Under the pieces are notes generated by a model. That model did not search any database. It saw only the letters and a program-made list of their open reading frames with translations, and was not told the origin of the DNA. From a virus, in IMG/VR virus record IMGVR_UViG_3300025138_005971, positions 1 to 39,023 of that record: 39,023 nucleotides of DNA, one strand, 5' to 3'. Of this stretch, positions 16,346-22,966 are shown one piece after another. The position numbers and the translations under genes are program-made. Position 1 is the first letter of the stretch. Each line of letters begins with the position of its first letter.

Positions 16346-16789
16346 ATGAAAATATCACAAGAAGGCATATCTTTAATAAAAAAATTTGAGGGTTGCGAGT
16401 TAGAAGCGTACAAGTGTGCAGCAGGAGTTTGGACTATAGGATATGGACATACAGAAGGTGTTAATTCTAATGATGAAATGGATAAAGAAGCTGCAGAAGA
16501 ATTACTTGCTTTAGATTTAGTAGTTTATGAAAAATCAGTAAATTGGATTATTACAGCACCTATTAATCAACAACAATTTGATGCACTTGTTTCTTTTACT
16601 TTCAATTTAGGTGAAACTAATTTATGTAACTCTACTTTGAGAAAGGTTCTTAATCAAGAAAAGTATAATGAAGTGCCAAATCAAATACGCAGATGGAATA
16701 AAGCTGGTGGAAAAGTTAATGAGGGATTAGTAAGACGCAGAGAAGCAGAAGCATTATTGTTTGAAGGTAATGATTGGGAGCATGTTTAG
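16346..16789 (+). CDS. GH24 lysozyme endolysin (T4-type fold)
   Basis: A 147-residue glycoside hydrolase cutting peptidoglycan. The ATG at 16346 was chosen because the family start (MKISQEGISLIKKFEG) follows it directly. The catalytic Glu is residue 15 (KFEG). The usual Asp nine residues later is Cys24 (AYKCAAG), and Thr30 lies in 'GVWTIGYGHT', so the triad is E-C-T instead of E-D-T. The C-terminal half has 'NQQQFDALVSFTFNLG', 'LNQEKYNEVPNQIRRWNKAGG' and 'GLVRRREAEALLF', all standard. No signal peptide or SAR anchor is present, so export needs a holin. Confidence 0.92.
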   Translation: MKISQEGISLIKKFEGCELEAYKCAAGVWTIGYGHTEGVNSNDEMDKEAAEELLALDLVVYEKSVNWIITAPINQQQFDALVSFTFNLGETNLCNSTLRKVLNQEKYNEVPNQIRRWNKAGGKVNEGLVRRREAEALLFEGNDWEHV

Positions 16790-16862
16790 GTCAAGGTATG
16801 AGCCTATGCTCTATTATGCACTAGCAATATTAATTTTATACATGGTAAATATATGGCTTTGA
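16782..16862 (+). CDS. 26-aa single-span membrane miniprotein (possible)
   Basis: An ATG at 16782, inside the last codons of the endolysin gene, opens a 26-codon frame ending in TGA at 16860. The product is basic at the start (MFRSRYEP) and then one membrane helix (MLYYALAILILYMVNIWL). Its end overlaps the next gene by 10 bases. GGAG lies one base before the ATG, too close for an ideal ribosome site, so expression may rely on coupling to the endolysin stop. A lone short membrane helix between endolysin and other lysis-region genes could be a holin or antiholin helper. This is a weak call. Confidence 0.35.
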   Translation: MFRSRYEPMLYYALAILILYMVNIWL

Positions 16863-17083
16863 GTAAAACACAAACTAAAAGACTTGGCGGTATATTGACA
16901 GTCATGTTTGATGATGAAATACCAAGTGATTTATTAACAAATCTAATTACAGAAGGTTATATTAAAGTTAATGGTCAAAAGTATGATCTCACTGATAAAG
17001 GGAAAGATGAAAAAAATCGTCTTTGTACTTTAGCAGGTCTTAATATTATGTATTCTTCTGAGAAGAAAGAAACTTCAGAATAA
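16853..17083 (+). CDS. Small winged-helix-like protein of unknown function
   Basis: A 76-residue protein, last gene of the rightward left-hand block. The pattern 'SDLLTNLITEGYIKVNGQKYDLTDKGKDEKNRL' looks like the recognition helix and wing of a winged-helix domain, where 'LTdKGk' is common at the turn into the last helix. There is no dimerisation domain. It could be a small DNA-binding protein or simply unknown. Its 3' end converges on the leftward early genes, and I see no clear terminator hairpin between them. Confidence 0.5.
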   Translation: MALSKTQTKRLGGILTVMFDDEIPSDLLTNLITEGYIKVNGQKYDLTDKGKDEKNRLCTLAGLNIMYSSEKKETSE

Positions 17084-17168
17084 ATAATATATCTTGTTTT
17101 TCTTTTAAAATCTTTTCTATAACTTTCAGTTCTTGTTCTGCTTGTTGTACTTTAGTATCTATATTCAA
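17046..17168 (-). CDS. Possible 40-aa coiled-coil protein with TTG start
   Basis: On the reverse strand a TTG at 17168 overlaps the stop of the upstream gene (TTGA) and opens a 40-codon frame to TAA at 17046-17048. The translation (NIDTKVQQAEQELKVIEKIL, then KEKQDILFIL) has a good heptad pattern for a short coiled coil, which random frames rarely show. It overlaps the 3' end of the rightward gene ending at 17083. There is no ATG, so the call rests on stop-start coupling and composition only. Confidence 0.3.
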   Translation of the reverse strand: MNIDTKVQQAEQELKVIEKILKEKQDILFILKFLSSQKNT

Positions 17169-17347
17169 TTAACAAATACTCTTTCATTTAATTGTTTAAA
17201 ACCCCACATTTTTTTAAAAACATTTTTTGCAGAATCTTCATCTAGTGTAGGTTCATTATACATTTCTCTTTCAACACGATTTGCATAACACCATCTATTG
17301 AAATTAACATTATATGGTGCTGTATCATCATAAATAAATTCATTCAT
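17165..17347 (-). CDS. Small unknown early protein (60 aa)
   Basis: Start taken at the ATG ending at 17347, preceded on the reverse strand by AGGGAG at good distance; upstream codons in the same frame overlap the previous gene too far. The product (MNEFIYDDTAPYNVNFNRWC, then ANRVEREMYNEPTLDEDSAK) is acidic and aromatic with no recognised motif. It belongs to a run of tightly packed short leftward genes that probably serve host takeover early in infection. Confidence 0.55.
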   Translation of the reverse strand: MNEFIYDDTAPYNVNFNRWCYANRVEREMYNEPTLDEDSAKNVFKKMWGFKQLNERVFVN

Positions 17348-17486
17348 TTTTATCTCCCTGTTGATATTCTTCAATATCTTCTGCTTCAATAGTATCAATT
17401 ATTAAATGTTTTTGCATCCATTCATTATTTACACCATTTTCTGTAAGTTTTTGTTTTAGTAGCTTTTCCAGTTCTTTTTTATTCAT
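17340..17486 (-). CDS. Small unknown early protein (48 aa)
   Basis: The ATG ending at 17486 begins MNKKELEKLLKQKLTENGVN, an amphipathic helix rich in Lys and Glu, and the protein ends in an acidic stretch (EAEDIEEYQQGDKNE). Start and stop overlap the neighbours by 8 bases each, as in the rest of this operon. No family was recognised. The C-terminal 'DKNE' also ends the next upstream protein (KEDKNE), which reflects the two overlapping start regions rather than clear homology. Confidence 0.5.
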   Translation of the reverse strand: MNKKELEKLLKQKLTENGVNNEWMQKHLIIDTIEAEDIEEYQQGDKNE

Positions 17487-17673
17487 TTTTATCCTCTTTA
17501 GTTTTTGTATACTCAATCCATTTTGCAAAAATATGGAATGATTCTTTCTTTGATATGCCGCAATTTTCTCTTAACCATCTTGGAGTTTCAAACATATTAA
17601 TAGTTCCCATTTCTTGAATTTCATCTATTAATAAAAATAATTCATTAATAAATTTGGGTGCTTCGTGGCTCAT
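17479..17673 (-). CDS. Small unknown early protein (64 aa)
   Basis: Its ATG ends at 17673 and overlaps the upstream stop (TAATG). The product is helical: MSHEAPKFINELFLLIDEIQ, then 'GTINMFETPRWLRENCGISKKESFHIFAKWIEYTK'. The pattern around 'RWLRENCGISKKESFHIF' could be a helix-turn-helix, but it is too short to name. No function is assigned. Confidence 0.55.
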   Translation of the reverse strand: MSHEAPKFINELFLLIDEIQEMGTINMFETPRWLRENCGISKKESFHIFAKWIEYTKTKEDKNE

Positions 17674-18068
17674 TAATGTTTAACAATATCATCAAGTGGA
17701 ATAAATTCCATCATAGGCTCTTCAAAAAAACCTTCATCTTTCCACTCAACTATTTCTCTTAGTTCGCCAATATCTCTATCAAAAGATAATGTATCACCAT
17801 GATGGTCGCTTGTAGCTATGATAGCTATTCCTGCATAACCTCTGCTTTCACCTGCTTTACTTATAAAAGAAAAATATCTGTTATGGTCAATTAATAACCC
17901 TTCATCATCAACATACATAATCACATTGTCTCCTAGCCTTACAACATCAAACCTATCGCATTTCATTATTTCAGTAAATAAATTTGGATTTGTATTGTTA
18001 TCAATTGTTTCATATCGCAATTCTTGTTTGAAAGGGTCTATCACAGCAACCTCAATTGATTTATACAT
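17673..18068 (-). CDS. DUF3846-like protein
   Basis: A 131-residue protein. The ATG ending at 18068 was chosen because AAGGAG lies eight bases upstream; a longer frame would run into the repressor-like gene. Sequence 'VRLGDNVIMYVDDEGLLID', then 'GIAIIATSDHHGDTLSFDRDIGEL' resembles DUF3846-type phage/mobile-element proteins, which have a conserved 'v-hDeeGl' and a 'G-a-i--' strand. Function of that family is not established. It overlaps both neighbours by a few bases. Confidence 0.5.
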   Translation of the reverse strand: MYKSIEVAVIDPFKQELRYETIDNNTNPNLFTEIMKCDRFDVVRLGDNVIMYVDDEGLLIDHNRYFSFISKAGESRGYAGIAIIATSDHHGDTLSFDRDIGELREIVEWKDEGFFEEPMMEFIPLDDIVKH

Positions 18069-18267
18069 TTTGTAACTCCTTACTTTCTTTTGCATATTGA
18101 TTAATTAACATTGCTATTCTTGGATTTATACTGGCATGTCCATTTTCAAATCTAGCAATCATGCTTCTATTTGGTATACCATTGCTAAAATAGCCAAGAT
18201 GTTCGGCTAAATCACCTTGTGTGATACCTAATTCCTTTCTTAATTCATATAATTCTAGTCCACTCAT
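18061..18267 (-). CDS. Small Cro/CI-like helix-turn-helix regulator
   Basis: A 68-residue protein starting at an ATG with AAGGAG seven bases upstream. It contains a complete HTH_3 (lambda repressor-like) domain: 'ELRKELGITQGDLAEHLGY' as helices 1-2, 'SRSMIARFENGHASI'-type recognition helix region (written MIARFENGHASINPRIAML in this protein), then helix 5. There is no extra domain, so it is Cro-sized. It lies within the leftward early operon and may act on the palindromic operators at 20447 and 29905, although nothing here proves the pairing. The ribosome site overlaps one of the GAGATC sites. Confidence 0.8.
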   Translation of the reverse strand: MSGLELYELRKELGITQGDLAEHLGYFSNGIPNRSMIARFENGHASINPRIAMLINQYAKESKELQNV

Positions 18268-18464
18268 TTGATCTCCTTATAATCAATATTTAATCTATCT
18301 AATACAGTATGATGCCATTTCATTAAAAATTCATGACACATGCCCTCTGTCCACTCTGTAGGGTTTAATTTGCTATCATTCCATTTGTTATACCAAATTA
18401 AAAATGAATGCCAAAATTTTGGGTTGGTTTCAAAGCATGTCTTTGTTTTATATTTTTCAAACAT
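18264..18464 (-). CDS. Small unknown early protein (66 aa)
   Basis: ATG ending at 18464 with AAAGGAG upstream; the stop overlaps the regulator start (ATGA). The protein is unusually rich in Trp and aromatic residues (FWHSFLIWYNKWNDSK, EWTEGMCHEFLMKWHHTVLD), suggesting a compact helical fold. No family was recognised. Confidence 0.6.
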   Translation of the reverse strand: MFEKYKTKTCFETNPKFWHSFLIWYNKWNDSKLNPTEWTEGMCHEFLMKWHHTVLDRLNIDYKEIK

Positions 18465-18843
18465 TTAAACTCCTTTTTTTTAAAAAATCTTTTGCATATG
18501 TAATTCTACTTCCAAGAATACCTTCATCATTGTATTGATTGCCTATATCAATTCGCACTTGTCTCAAATTTGAAAAGGGGTATTCCTGTACTACAAAAGT
18601 TTTAAATATTAAATGTGCTATCTCCCATGCTCTTAAATCACCAGCAGCACCAACATAAAAAGAATCATGGCTCGTTTCTATTTGTACATATTTATTTACC
18701 CAATATGTATCAATTTTTCCACGAACTGGTCTCAAAGGAACATGGTTATCTTTTAACCATTTTGTTAATTTTGTGTAAGACATTTGATTGTGAGACCGCA
18801 ACTCTATTTTCCAAACATTTTTCATTCGCATTTCTTCAATCAT
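18457..18843 (-). CDS. Unknown early protein (128 aa)
   Basis: Two adjacent ATG codons (ending at 18846 and 18843) follow AGGAG by four and seven bases; I chose the second for spacing. The protein has 'YTKLTKWLKDNHVPLRPVRG' (helical, basic) and then a beta-rich part 'TYWVNKYVQIETSHDSFYVG' with 'FSNLRQVRIDIGNQYNDEG'. The stop overlaps the next start. No function is assigned. Confidence 0.6.
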   Translation of the reverse strand: MIEEMRMKNVWKIELRSHNQMSYTKLTKWLKDNHVPLRPVRGKIDTYWVNKYVQIETSHDSFYVGAAGDLRAWEIAHLIFKTFVVQEYPFSNLRQVRIDIGNQYNDEGILGSRITYAKDFLKKRSLNV

Positions 18844-19399
18844 CATTTTCTCCTGTGCTGACAAAATTCCAACCTTTTTTATGTCCAAGTTCTTCTGCTA
18901 GAATTCTTTTAATTTCTTCAACATCATCTACTAGCATTCTGTTTTCTTCTCTACATTCAGCAATTGATAAAACAGCATTATCTATTTTTGCCCTGTAATC
19001 ATTATGATTGATGGTGCTAACATTTAAAGCTTCTGTTTTTGACTTTGGCAACATGCCATTTTTAAGTAATTTTTTGGATTCATATTTTTCTTGAATTGAA
19101 TTTAACATTTCTGCATGCTGTTGATTAGATATTATTTTTGTACACCAAACTCTAAATATAAAACCATCATTTTTAGTTTTACCAGTGTAATGTTTTCTAG
19201 CCTGTATTTCTTTTTTAAGTTTATGCCTACAAAATCTTCTTACTTTTTCAACATCGCCATATGTTTTAACAATAAATGAATCACCAACTTGCATTTTATC
19301 TAAAGCATCTGTGGTATCTTTATCAAATTCTTGATAATCATTGCCATATTTATTAGGCATAAATATATTTTGTTCAAGTTTAATATTTAACTGTTTCAT
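18836..19399 (-). CDS. Unknown early protein with 'GDSF ... RVW' domain (187 aa)
   Basis: The first half carries 'MQVGDSFIVKTYGDVEKVRR' (residues 36-55) and 'GFIFRVWCTK' (about 79-88). This frame of 'hG-SF-V ... R ... hRVW-TK' is shared with the 92-residue protein at 19929-20207, so the two look like paralogues. Small phage proteins of this type are common but have no known function; the charge pattern would fit nucleic-acid binding. The second half is a helical, partly coiled extension (AKIDNAVLSIAECREENRML). The start overlaps the stop of the 52-residue gene upstream (TAATG). Confidence 0.6.
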   Translation of the reverse strand: MKQLNIKLEQNIFMPNKYGNDYQEFDKDTTDALDKMQVGDSFIVKTYGDVEKVRRFCRHKLKKEIQARKHYTGKTKNDGFIFRVWCTKIISNQQHAEMLNSIQEKYESKKLLKNGMLPKSKTEALNVSTINHNDYRAKIDNAVLSIAECREENRMLVDDVEEIKRILAEELGHKKGWNFVSTGENDD

Positions 19400-19557
19400 T
19401 AATGTATCTCCTTACCATACTTAACTGCATGAGTTAGTCTTTCCCAATCACAACTGCTTATCTTTTTTTTAATTAAATCAAGATTCATATTTCGTAAATC
19501 TAAATTATATTTTTCTGACAGTTGTTCTATAACTGTAAATAAATTTTTTCTCCTCAT
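19399..19557 (-). CDS. Small unknown early protein (52 aa)
   Basis: On the reverse strand an ATG ending at 19557 opens a 52-codon frame (MRRKNLFTVIEQLSEKYNLD, then LIKKKISSCDWERLTHAVKY) that closes with TAA sharing a base with the next ATG. GGAG lies about five bases before the start. It also overlaps the upstream stop by 4 bases. The tight coupling on both sides and sensible helical composition make it a convincing gene that fills an otherwise empty 150-base gap. Function is unknown. Confidence 0.65.
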   Translation of the reverse strand: MRRKNLFTVIEQLSEKYNLDLRNMNLDLIKKKISSCDWERLTHAVKYGKEIH

Positions 19558-19742
19558 AGCATTTCTCCAGTTTTTTTATCTATAGCTGCTACAAAACCAT
19601 AATGATCTCTAAGTATCCAAAAATTTCTATATTCAGAACTTTCAGATTCTATAGGGTGGCTGTATGAAAAACCTTTATCTGAAAGATTGGTTTTGTATTG
19701 ATAGTCAGCCATTGCAAATGTTGCTGCTTTATTATTTGACAT
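19554..19742 (-). CDS. Small unknown early protein (62 aa)
   Basis: Start taken at the ATG ending at 19742 (MSNNKAATFAMADYQYKTNL), which has GGAGAG upstream; a longer frame would overlap the previous gene unreasonably. The C-terminal half, 'FWILRDHYGFVAAIDKKTGEML', looks like a beta hairpin. No family was recognised. Confidence 0.5.
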   Translation of the reverse strand: MSNNKAATFAMADYQYKTNLSDKGFSYSHPIESESSEYRNFWILRDHYGFVAAIDKKTGEML

Positions 19743-19932
19743 TATTACACTCTCCGCTAATTTCAAAGTCATACCATTGATATAACTCTTCTTTTATATC
19801 TGTATAACTTGCACCAAAAAGATTAGTTAGTTTTTTATCGGCTTTTTCATATCCATATTCTTTAACAAAATCAATCATATTTAGTCGCATACATGAAAGT
19901 GAAACAGTTTTTTCTACTTGTTTATTGTTCAT
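19732..19932 (-). CDS. Small unknown early protein (66 aa)
   Basis: Start taken at the second ATG (ending 19932, MNNKQVEKTVSLSCMRLN) because GGAG lies six bases before it; the first in-frame codon would sit inside the upstream gene. The rest, 'MIDFVKEYGYEKADKKLTNLFG', is helical and acidic. No function is assigned. Confidence 0.5.
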   Translation of the reverse strand: MNNKQVEKTVSLSCMRLNMIDFVKEYGYEKADKKLTNLFGASYTDIKEELYQWYDFEISGECNNVK

Positions 19933-20207
19933 TTGGTTCTCCAAACTCTAATTGTATTTACTGTGCAAGGGTCGCTTCTAGTAGCAAACACAATTGGTTC
20001 ACCACTATGAACATCGCACATATTTTTATTTTTATGAAACATAATGCAATTTCGTACATTAATAATTTCTTGCTCACCACATACTTGAAAGCTCTCACCT
20101 ATTTGTAAATTGGTAATAACATCATCATATTTAGCAACTTTTGGATTTCTTTTTTTTGCCCAACCGCTAGAAGGTAATGGTATATCCTTGTCTATTTTAA
20201 TATCCAT
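19929..20207 (-). CDS. Small protein with 'GESF ... RVWRTK' domain, paralogue of 18836-19399
   Basis: A 92-residue protein with a Pro/Lys-rich start (IPLPSSGWAKKRNPK), then 'LQIGESFQV' and 'VFATRSDPCTVNTIRVWRTK' at the very end. The spacing between the 'GESF' strand and the terminal 'RVWRTK' matches the first half of the 187-residue protein nearby. Many phages carry one or more such small proteins in early operons, without known function. The ATG ends at 20207 and overlaps the upstream stop by one base. Confidence 0.6.
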   Translation of the reverse strand: MDIKIDKDIPLPSSGWAKKRNPKVAKYDDVITNLQIGESFQVCGEQEIINVRNCIMFHKNKNMCDVHSGEPIVFATRSDPCTVNTIRVWRTK

Positions 20208-20392
20208 TAAGATACTCCTAGTATTAATCTTTCAGTAAGTCTACCAAAAGGACTTTCTGCTAATTTATTTATATAACATCTATTGTCAAATTTCTTTCTT
20301 TGTTTTTGTGTTATTTTATTAGCGATTTCTTTTGCTTGTTCATCATCTTCCGCCCAAACAAACATTTCTACTTTTAATGTATATCTTTGCAT
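20207..20392 (-). CDS. First gene of leftward early operon, unknown (61 aa)
   Basis: The ATG ending at 20392 (MQRYTLKVEMFVWAEDDEQA) has AAAGGAG at ideal spacing; upstream in-frame codons would lie in the promoter leader. The protein looks like a ferredoxin-like small domain: strand (YTLKVEMFVWAEDD), helix (EQAKEIANKITQ), strand, helix. It is the first gene after the promoter with operator at 20438-20465, so it should be expressed strongly when repression is lifted. Confidence 0.65.
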   Translation of the reverse strand: MQRYTLKVEMFVWAEDDEQAKEIANKITQKQRKKFDNRCYINKLAESPFGRLTERLILGVS

Positions 20393-20437
20393 ATTTTCTC
20401 CTTTCAAATTATTAACATTATTTACATTCATACATAG

Positions 20438-20465
20438 AGTATACATTGTTTACATAAATAAACAA
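20438..20465 (-). promoter_or_regulatory. Leftward early promoter overlapped by palindromic operator
   Basis: On the reverse strand TTGTTT (20465-20460) and TATACT (20443-20438) are separated by 16 bases and form a sigma-70-like promoter, with transcription expected near 20431. Bases 20447-20464 form a perfect 6+6 inverted repeat, TGTTTA-CATAAA-TAAACA, covering most of the spacer and the -35 box. Binding there would block RNA polymerase. Nearly the same 18-base palindrome occurs at 29905-29922 over another leftward promoter, which is strong support for a shared operator. Confidence 0.7.
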
Positions 20466-20493
20466 CCCATAATGTACAAATATATTATTTTTT

Positions 20494-20844
20494 TTAGAAA
20501 GGTAATTCATCATTACTGTCTTCCAGTTCTGATGTTGTTCCTTCCCATAATTCTTGTGCGTATTTTTTTCCAAAATCAGATTTCATACCATAGTTTTCAA
20601 ACAATGCTTTTTCAGAACCAAATTTAGAATGTAATAAGTGGTGGTGGTGTAAACACAAAGGAATTGCATTTCGGTCGTCAGCTTTCATAGACATACCTCT
20701 TGTACCAGTCCAAGGTTTTAATAAATGATGTGCTTGTACTATTCTGTGATGTGATATAAAACCTGCCTTACAAATTGTGCAAGGCAAGGTTCTTACATAT
20801 GCGAGATGTTTTTGATCTCTAAAAGGGTGCTTTCGTTTCTTCAT
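20494..20844 (-). CDS. HNH endonuclease-like protein (Ref/DUF968-type)
   Basis: A 116-residue protein. 'LPCTICKAGF' supplies the first CxxC; 'QAHHLLKPWTGTRGMSMKADDRNAIPLC' carries HH and the D-D-N-A-x-P-L-C motif; 'LHHHHLLHSKFG' supplies the final zinc and catalytic His. This order is the HNH layout of P1 Ref and DUF968-like recombination nucleases ('aHH ... gmg-K-dD--hhPLC--HH---H'). It is encoded with an exonuclease and annealing-like protein, which fits a recombination or replication role. Overlaps the upstream gene by 26 bases. Confidence 0.75.
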   Translation of the reverse strand: MKKRKHPFRDQKHLAYVRTLPCTICKAGFISHHRIVQAHHLLKPWTGTRGMSMKADDRNAIPLCLHHHHLLHSKFGSEKALFENYGMKSDFGKKYAQELWEGTTSELEDSNDELPF

Positions 20845-21172
20845 CTAAAACTGGCATGAATGAACAACTTAAAAACTCATTGCCACTATCATGACCTATT
20901 TTGTTCCATGCACCAAACTTATAAGTCATTTCATCAAAATAAACACGACCACTAACATCGGGACTTTTTGGTGATTTTTTTTCACTTTCATTATGATGGT
21001 AAACAAGACCTGCACTTATCATAAGTTCATATTTTTCTTGTCCTTTATCATTTTCACTTTTTATAAGCACACCATATCTTTTAACTCCATTTATCATAAA
21101 GTTACCACGCTTAATTACATCTGACTTGCTTTCATTAAACAAAGCACCAGTTAAATTATTATCATATTCCAT
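20819..21172 (-). CDS. DUF736 / single-strand-binding-like protein
   Basis: A 117-residue protein beginning 'MEYDNNLTGALFNESKSDVI', then an OB-like region 'INGVKRYGVLIKSEND' and 'GRVYFDEMTYKFGAWNKIG' with 'NEFLSCSF'. The opening 'YDN--tGaLF-n--K' and the late 'aWnK-----feylS-sf' are typical of DUF736-like phage proteins often found next to recombination genes and suspected to bind single-stranded DNA. The insertion with 'EKKSPKSPDVSG' is unusual. Biochemical role is not shown. Confidence 0.55.
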   Translation of the reverse strand: MEYDNNLTGALFNESKSDVIKRGNFMINGVKRYGVLIKSENDKGQEKYELMISAGLVYHHNESEKKSPKSPDVSGRVYFDEMTYKFGAWNKIGHDSGNEFLSCSFMPVLDEETKAPF

Positions 21173-21176
21173 AGAT

Positions 21177-21437
21177 TTACTCCTTAATTATTAATCTATA
21201 TTTCCAACCATTACCATTCCAAAGTCTTTTCTTAATTACAATTTCATCTAGCGATGGCAAATCATATTTCACTCTAGCATAGTCTTTTCTTAAATTTCTA
21301 ATAGCTGCACTGATTGTTGGCTCGCCATAGAATTTACCTGTTTTTTCTTTTATGACACTTTGTAACTCCCAAAATGTCCACCATTTACCATTCCTCATGC
21401 AAACAAATACATAATCATCTAAACAACTAGGCTTCAT
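21177..21437 (-). CDS. Winged-helix-like small protein (86 aa)
   Basis: The protein reads 'DYVFVCMRNGKWWTFWELQSVIKEKTGKFYGEPTISAAIRNLRKDYARV' in parts: a first helix, 'KWWTFWELQSVI', then 'GEPTISAAIRNLRKDY', which looks like the recognition helix of a winged helix, and a wing ending 'GNGWKYRLI'. This pattern, with 'sis-aiR-LR' and a terminal 'yrl', is common in phage proteins that sense or bind DNA. Exact role unknown. It overlaps the upstream annealing-like gene by 11 bases. Confidence 0.55.
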   Translation of the reverse strand: MKPSCLDDYVFVCMRNGKWWTFWELQSVIKEKTGKFYGEPTISAAIRNLRKDYARVKYDLPSLDEIVIKKRLWNGNGWKYRLIIKE

Positions 21438-22107
21438 TATAAATTTCTAACAATTTATCATATGCTTCTTTTGTGCTGTTAGTTGATGCAATTTGTGCTT
21501 TGATAATAGTTTCTTTATTTAAAGTAAAAATTCTTTTGCATTCATCACTTTTTGGGTCAGCTAAAAATGTTCGCAAATGATGCAAGTATTTTTCTTCATC
21601 ATCAGTATTTATAACAACTGCTTTATTATCACTATGTATTTTATACTTACCCTTGCTCTTTACATCTTTAAATGCAGTAACTACTTTATCTGTTTCTTTT
21701 TTTGGTGCTTCGGCTTTATTATTAATTGCATTATCAACTTCAAAAGAACTAGCATATTCACCGCCACTTAAACCACAAGCTGCTAATGCTCTACCTATTG
21801 CACTAGTACAACAATTTTCTAAAGCTGATGTTTTGTTAACCATGCCCTCACCACGAAATTCTTCTGCATAGTCGCTGCCTAATACATGCCATTTAGCATC
21901 GTTAAACACGCTTACAGTTGCCTTAACAACAACTCTTTCAAGGTCATGGATAATTACTTTTGTTGTAATTCTAGCTGTATCTCCATATGCTTTTCTAAAA
22001 ATTTCTACTCTAGTTGCTACTTGGGTGTAATATTTACCTTTAATATTTACCTTATCTGATTTAGACAAATTTGCTATTTCATTAATTGCTTCATTCAATT
22101 TATTCAT
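21427..22107 (-). CDS. Single-strand annealing-like recombination protein (ERF/DUF1071-like)
   Basis: Start taken at the ATG ending at 22107 (MNKLNEAINEIANLSK), with GGAG six bases upstream and coupled to the exonuclease stop (TAATG); 226 residues. It has a beta core 'KGKYYTQVATRVEIFRKAYG', 'ITTKVIIHDLERVVVKATVSV' and then 'KTSALENCCTSAIGRALAACG' (residues about 113-133), the 'ETSAiGRALA' signature of phage annealing-type proteins. The C-terminal part is helical and charged. The pairing with a PD-(D/E)XK exonuclease directly upstream is the usual phage recombination pair, in which the annealing protein binds the single strands made by the nuclease. Confidence 0.7.
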   Translation of the reverse strand: MNKLNEAINEIANLSKSDKVNIKGKYYTQVATRVEIFRKAYGDTARITTKVIIHDLERVVVKATVSVFNDAKWHVLGSDYAEEFRGEGMVNKTSALENCCTSAIGRALAACGLSGGEYASSFEVDNAINNKAEAPKKETDKVVTAFKDVKSKGKYKIHSDNKAVVINTDDEEKYLHHLRTFLADPKSDECKRIFTLNKETIIKAQIASTNSTKEAYDKLLEIYNEA

Positions 22108-22880
22108 TATATTCTCCATAATTTTTTTGCTGCTTCTTTTTCTGCATATGACCATTTCCAATCATCAAAGTTTGGAAAAAATAAATCAGCAACAACATTA
22201 ATATCACTACTATAAGAAAGAACATTCATCATATTATTTGCCGCTCTTTCAACTTCTTTTAAATGCATATCTACATTAGAGACTGGTGTTGTAACAATTT
22301 GTTGTGTTGTGGTTGTTACATGAACATAATCAATTATCGGTACACATTTTTCGGCAGCTGCATATATGGCAAGTTGTCTACAAGTTGTATCAAGCATTTT
22401 TTTCTGCAACCTGTTTACAGTTTTTATATCACGAACCACCCCTTCATATTGGAGATCAAGGTAACCGATTATAGGAATGGGTAACCAGTCAAACTCCAAT
22501 TTGATTTTTTTTTGCGTAGCTATAGGCTCACCTAAACTTCTAAAGTGAGGAATTGCTATATCTACATAAGTATTTATTGTGTCTCTTTCTTTGCTTATTT
22601 TACTTGCATCAAAAGGTATTTTTTCTTGTTGTGCTTCTTCTAATTTATTATCAAAAACTTCTAGTGCAAATTTTTGCAGTTTTTTTATAGATTCATTATT
22701 GTATATGCCTTTGCATATAGCATCATCAACAGCTATTCCACGCCACATAGCGGGAGAACCAAAAGAATCACGAAAACCACTAGTGTGCAAAATCCACCTA
22801 GCAGGATTAGTTATAAATTCATTTATAGAACTGGCACTAAGATAAGTTATACCATGTTGTTCAAAGGGATTATTGTTCAT
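22107..22880 (-). CDS. PD-(D/E)XK recombination exonuclease (RecB/Cas4-like)
   Basis: A 257-residue nuclease. Start at the ATG ending at 22880 (MNNNPFEQHGITYLSASSIN); the longer frame has only rare codons before it. 'SASSINEFITNPARWIL' and 'RGIAVDDAI' (48-56) are the N-terminal elements. Catalytic residues are Asp142 (IIGYLDLQ), Asp151 and Lys153 (VRDIKT), and the QxxxY motif is Gln169 to Tyr173 (RQLAIYA). No iron-sulfur cysteines are seen. It should resect double-stranded ends for the annealing protein encoded next. A TATAAT box at 22907-22902 (reverse) gives a very short leader. Confidence 0.82.
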   Translation of the reverse strand: MNNNPFEQHGITYLSASSINEFITNPARWILHTSGFRDSFGSPAMWRGIAVDDAICKGIYNNESIKKLQKFALEVFDNKLEEAQQEKIPFDASKISKERDTINTYVDIAIPHFRSLGEPIATQKKIKLEFDWLPIPIIGYLDLQYEGVVRDIKTVNRLQKKMLDTTCRQLAIYAAAEKCVPIIDYVHVTTTTQQIVTTPVSNVDMHLKEVERAANNMMNVLSYSSDINVVADLFFPNFDDWKWSYAEKEAAKKLWRI

Positions 22881-22931
22881 ATTATTCCAAATTATTATCA
22901 AATTATATTAGTGATGATAAGACAAAATGGG

Positions 22932-22966
22932 TGGATATGCAAGAATTATTCTGATAGAATTTACTT
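22932..22966 (+). promoter_or_regulatory. Repressor promoter with internal palindrome; likely leaderless
   Basis: TGGATA (22932-22937, 4 of 6 to consensus) and TAGAAT (22955-22960, 5 of 6) are separated by exactly 17 bases. Transcription should begin about 6-7 bases after the -10 box, at or next to the A of the ATG at 22967, and no ribosome site precedes the ATG, so the mRNA is probably leaderless as for lambda cI. The spacer holds a perfect palindrome AGAAT-T-ATTCT (22942-22952), a candidate self-regulation site. The facing leftward exonuclease promoter (TATAAT at 22902-22907) shares this 86-base gap. Confidence 0.45.

Noticed and set aside
17084-17165. Terminator between convergent genes near 17.1 kb
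   Set aside because: No inverted repeat of useful length was found; the region is T-rich and better explained by a possible small reverse gene.
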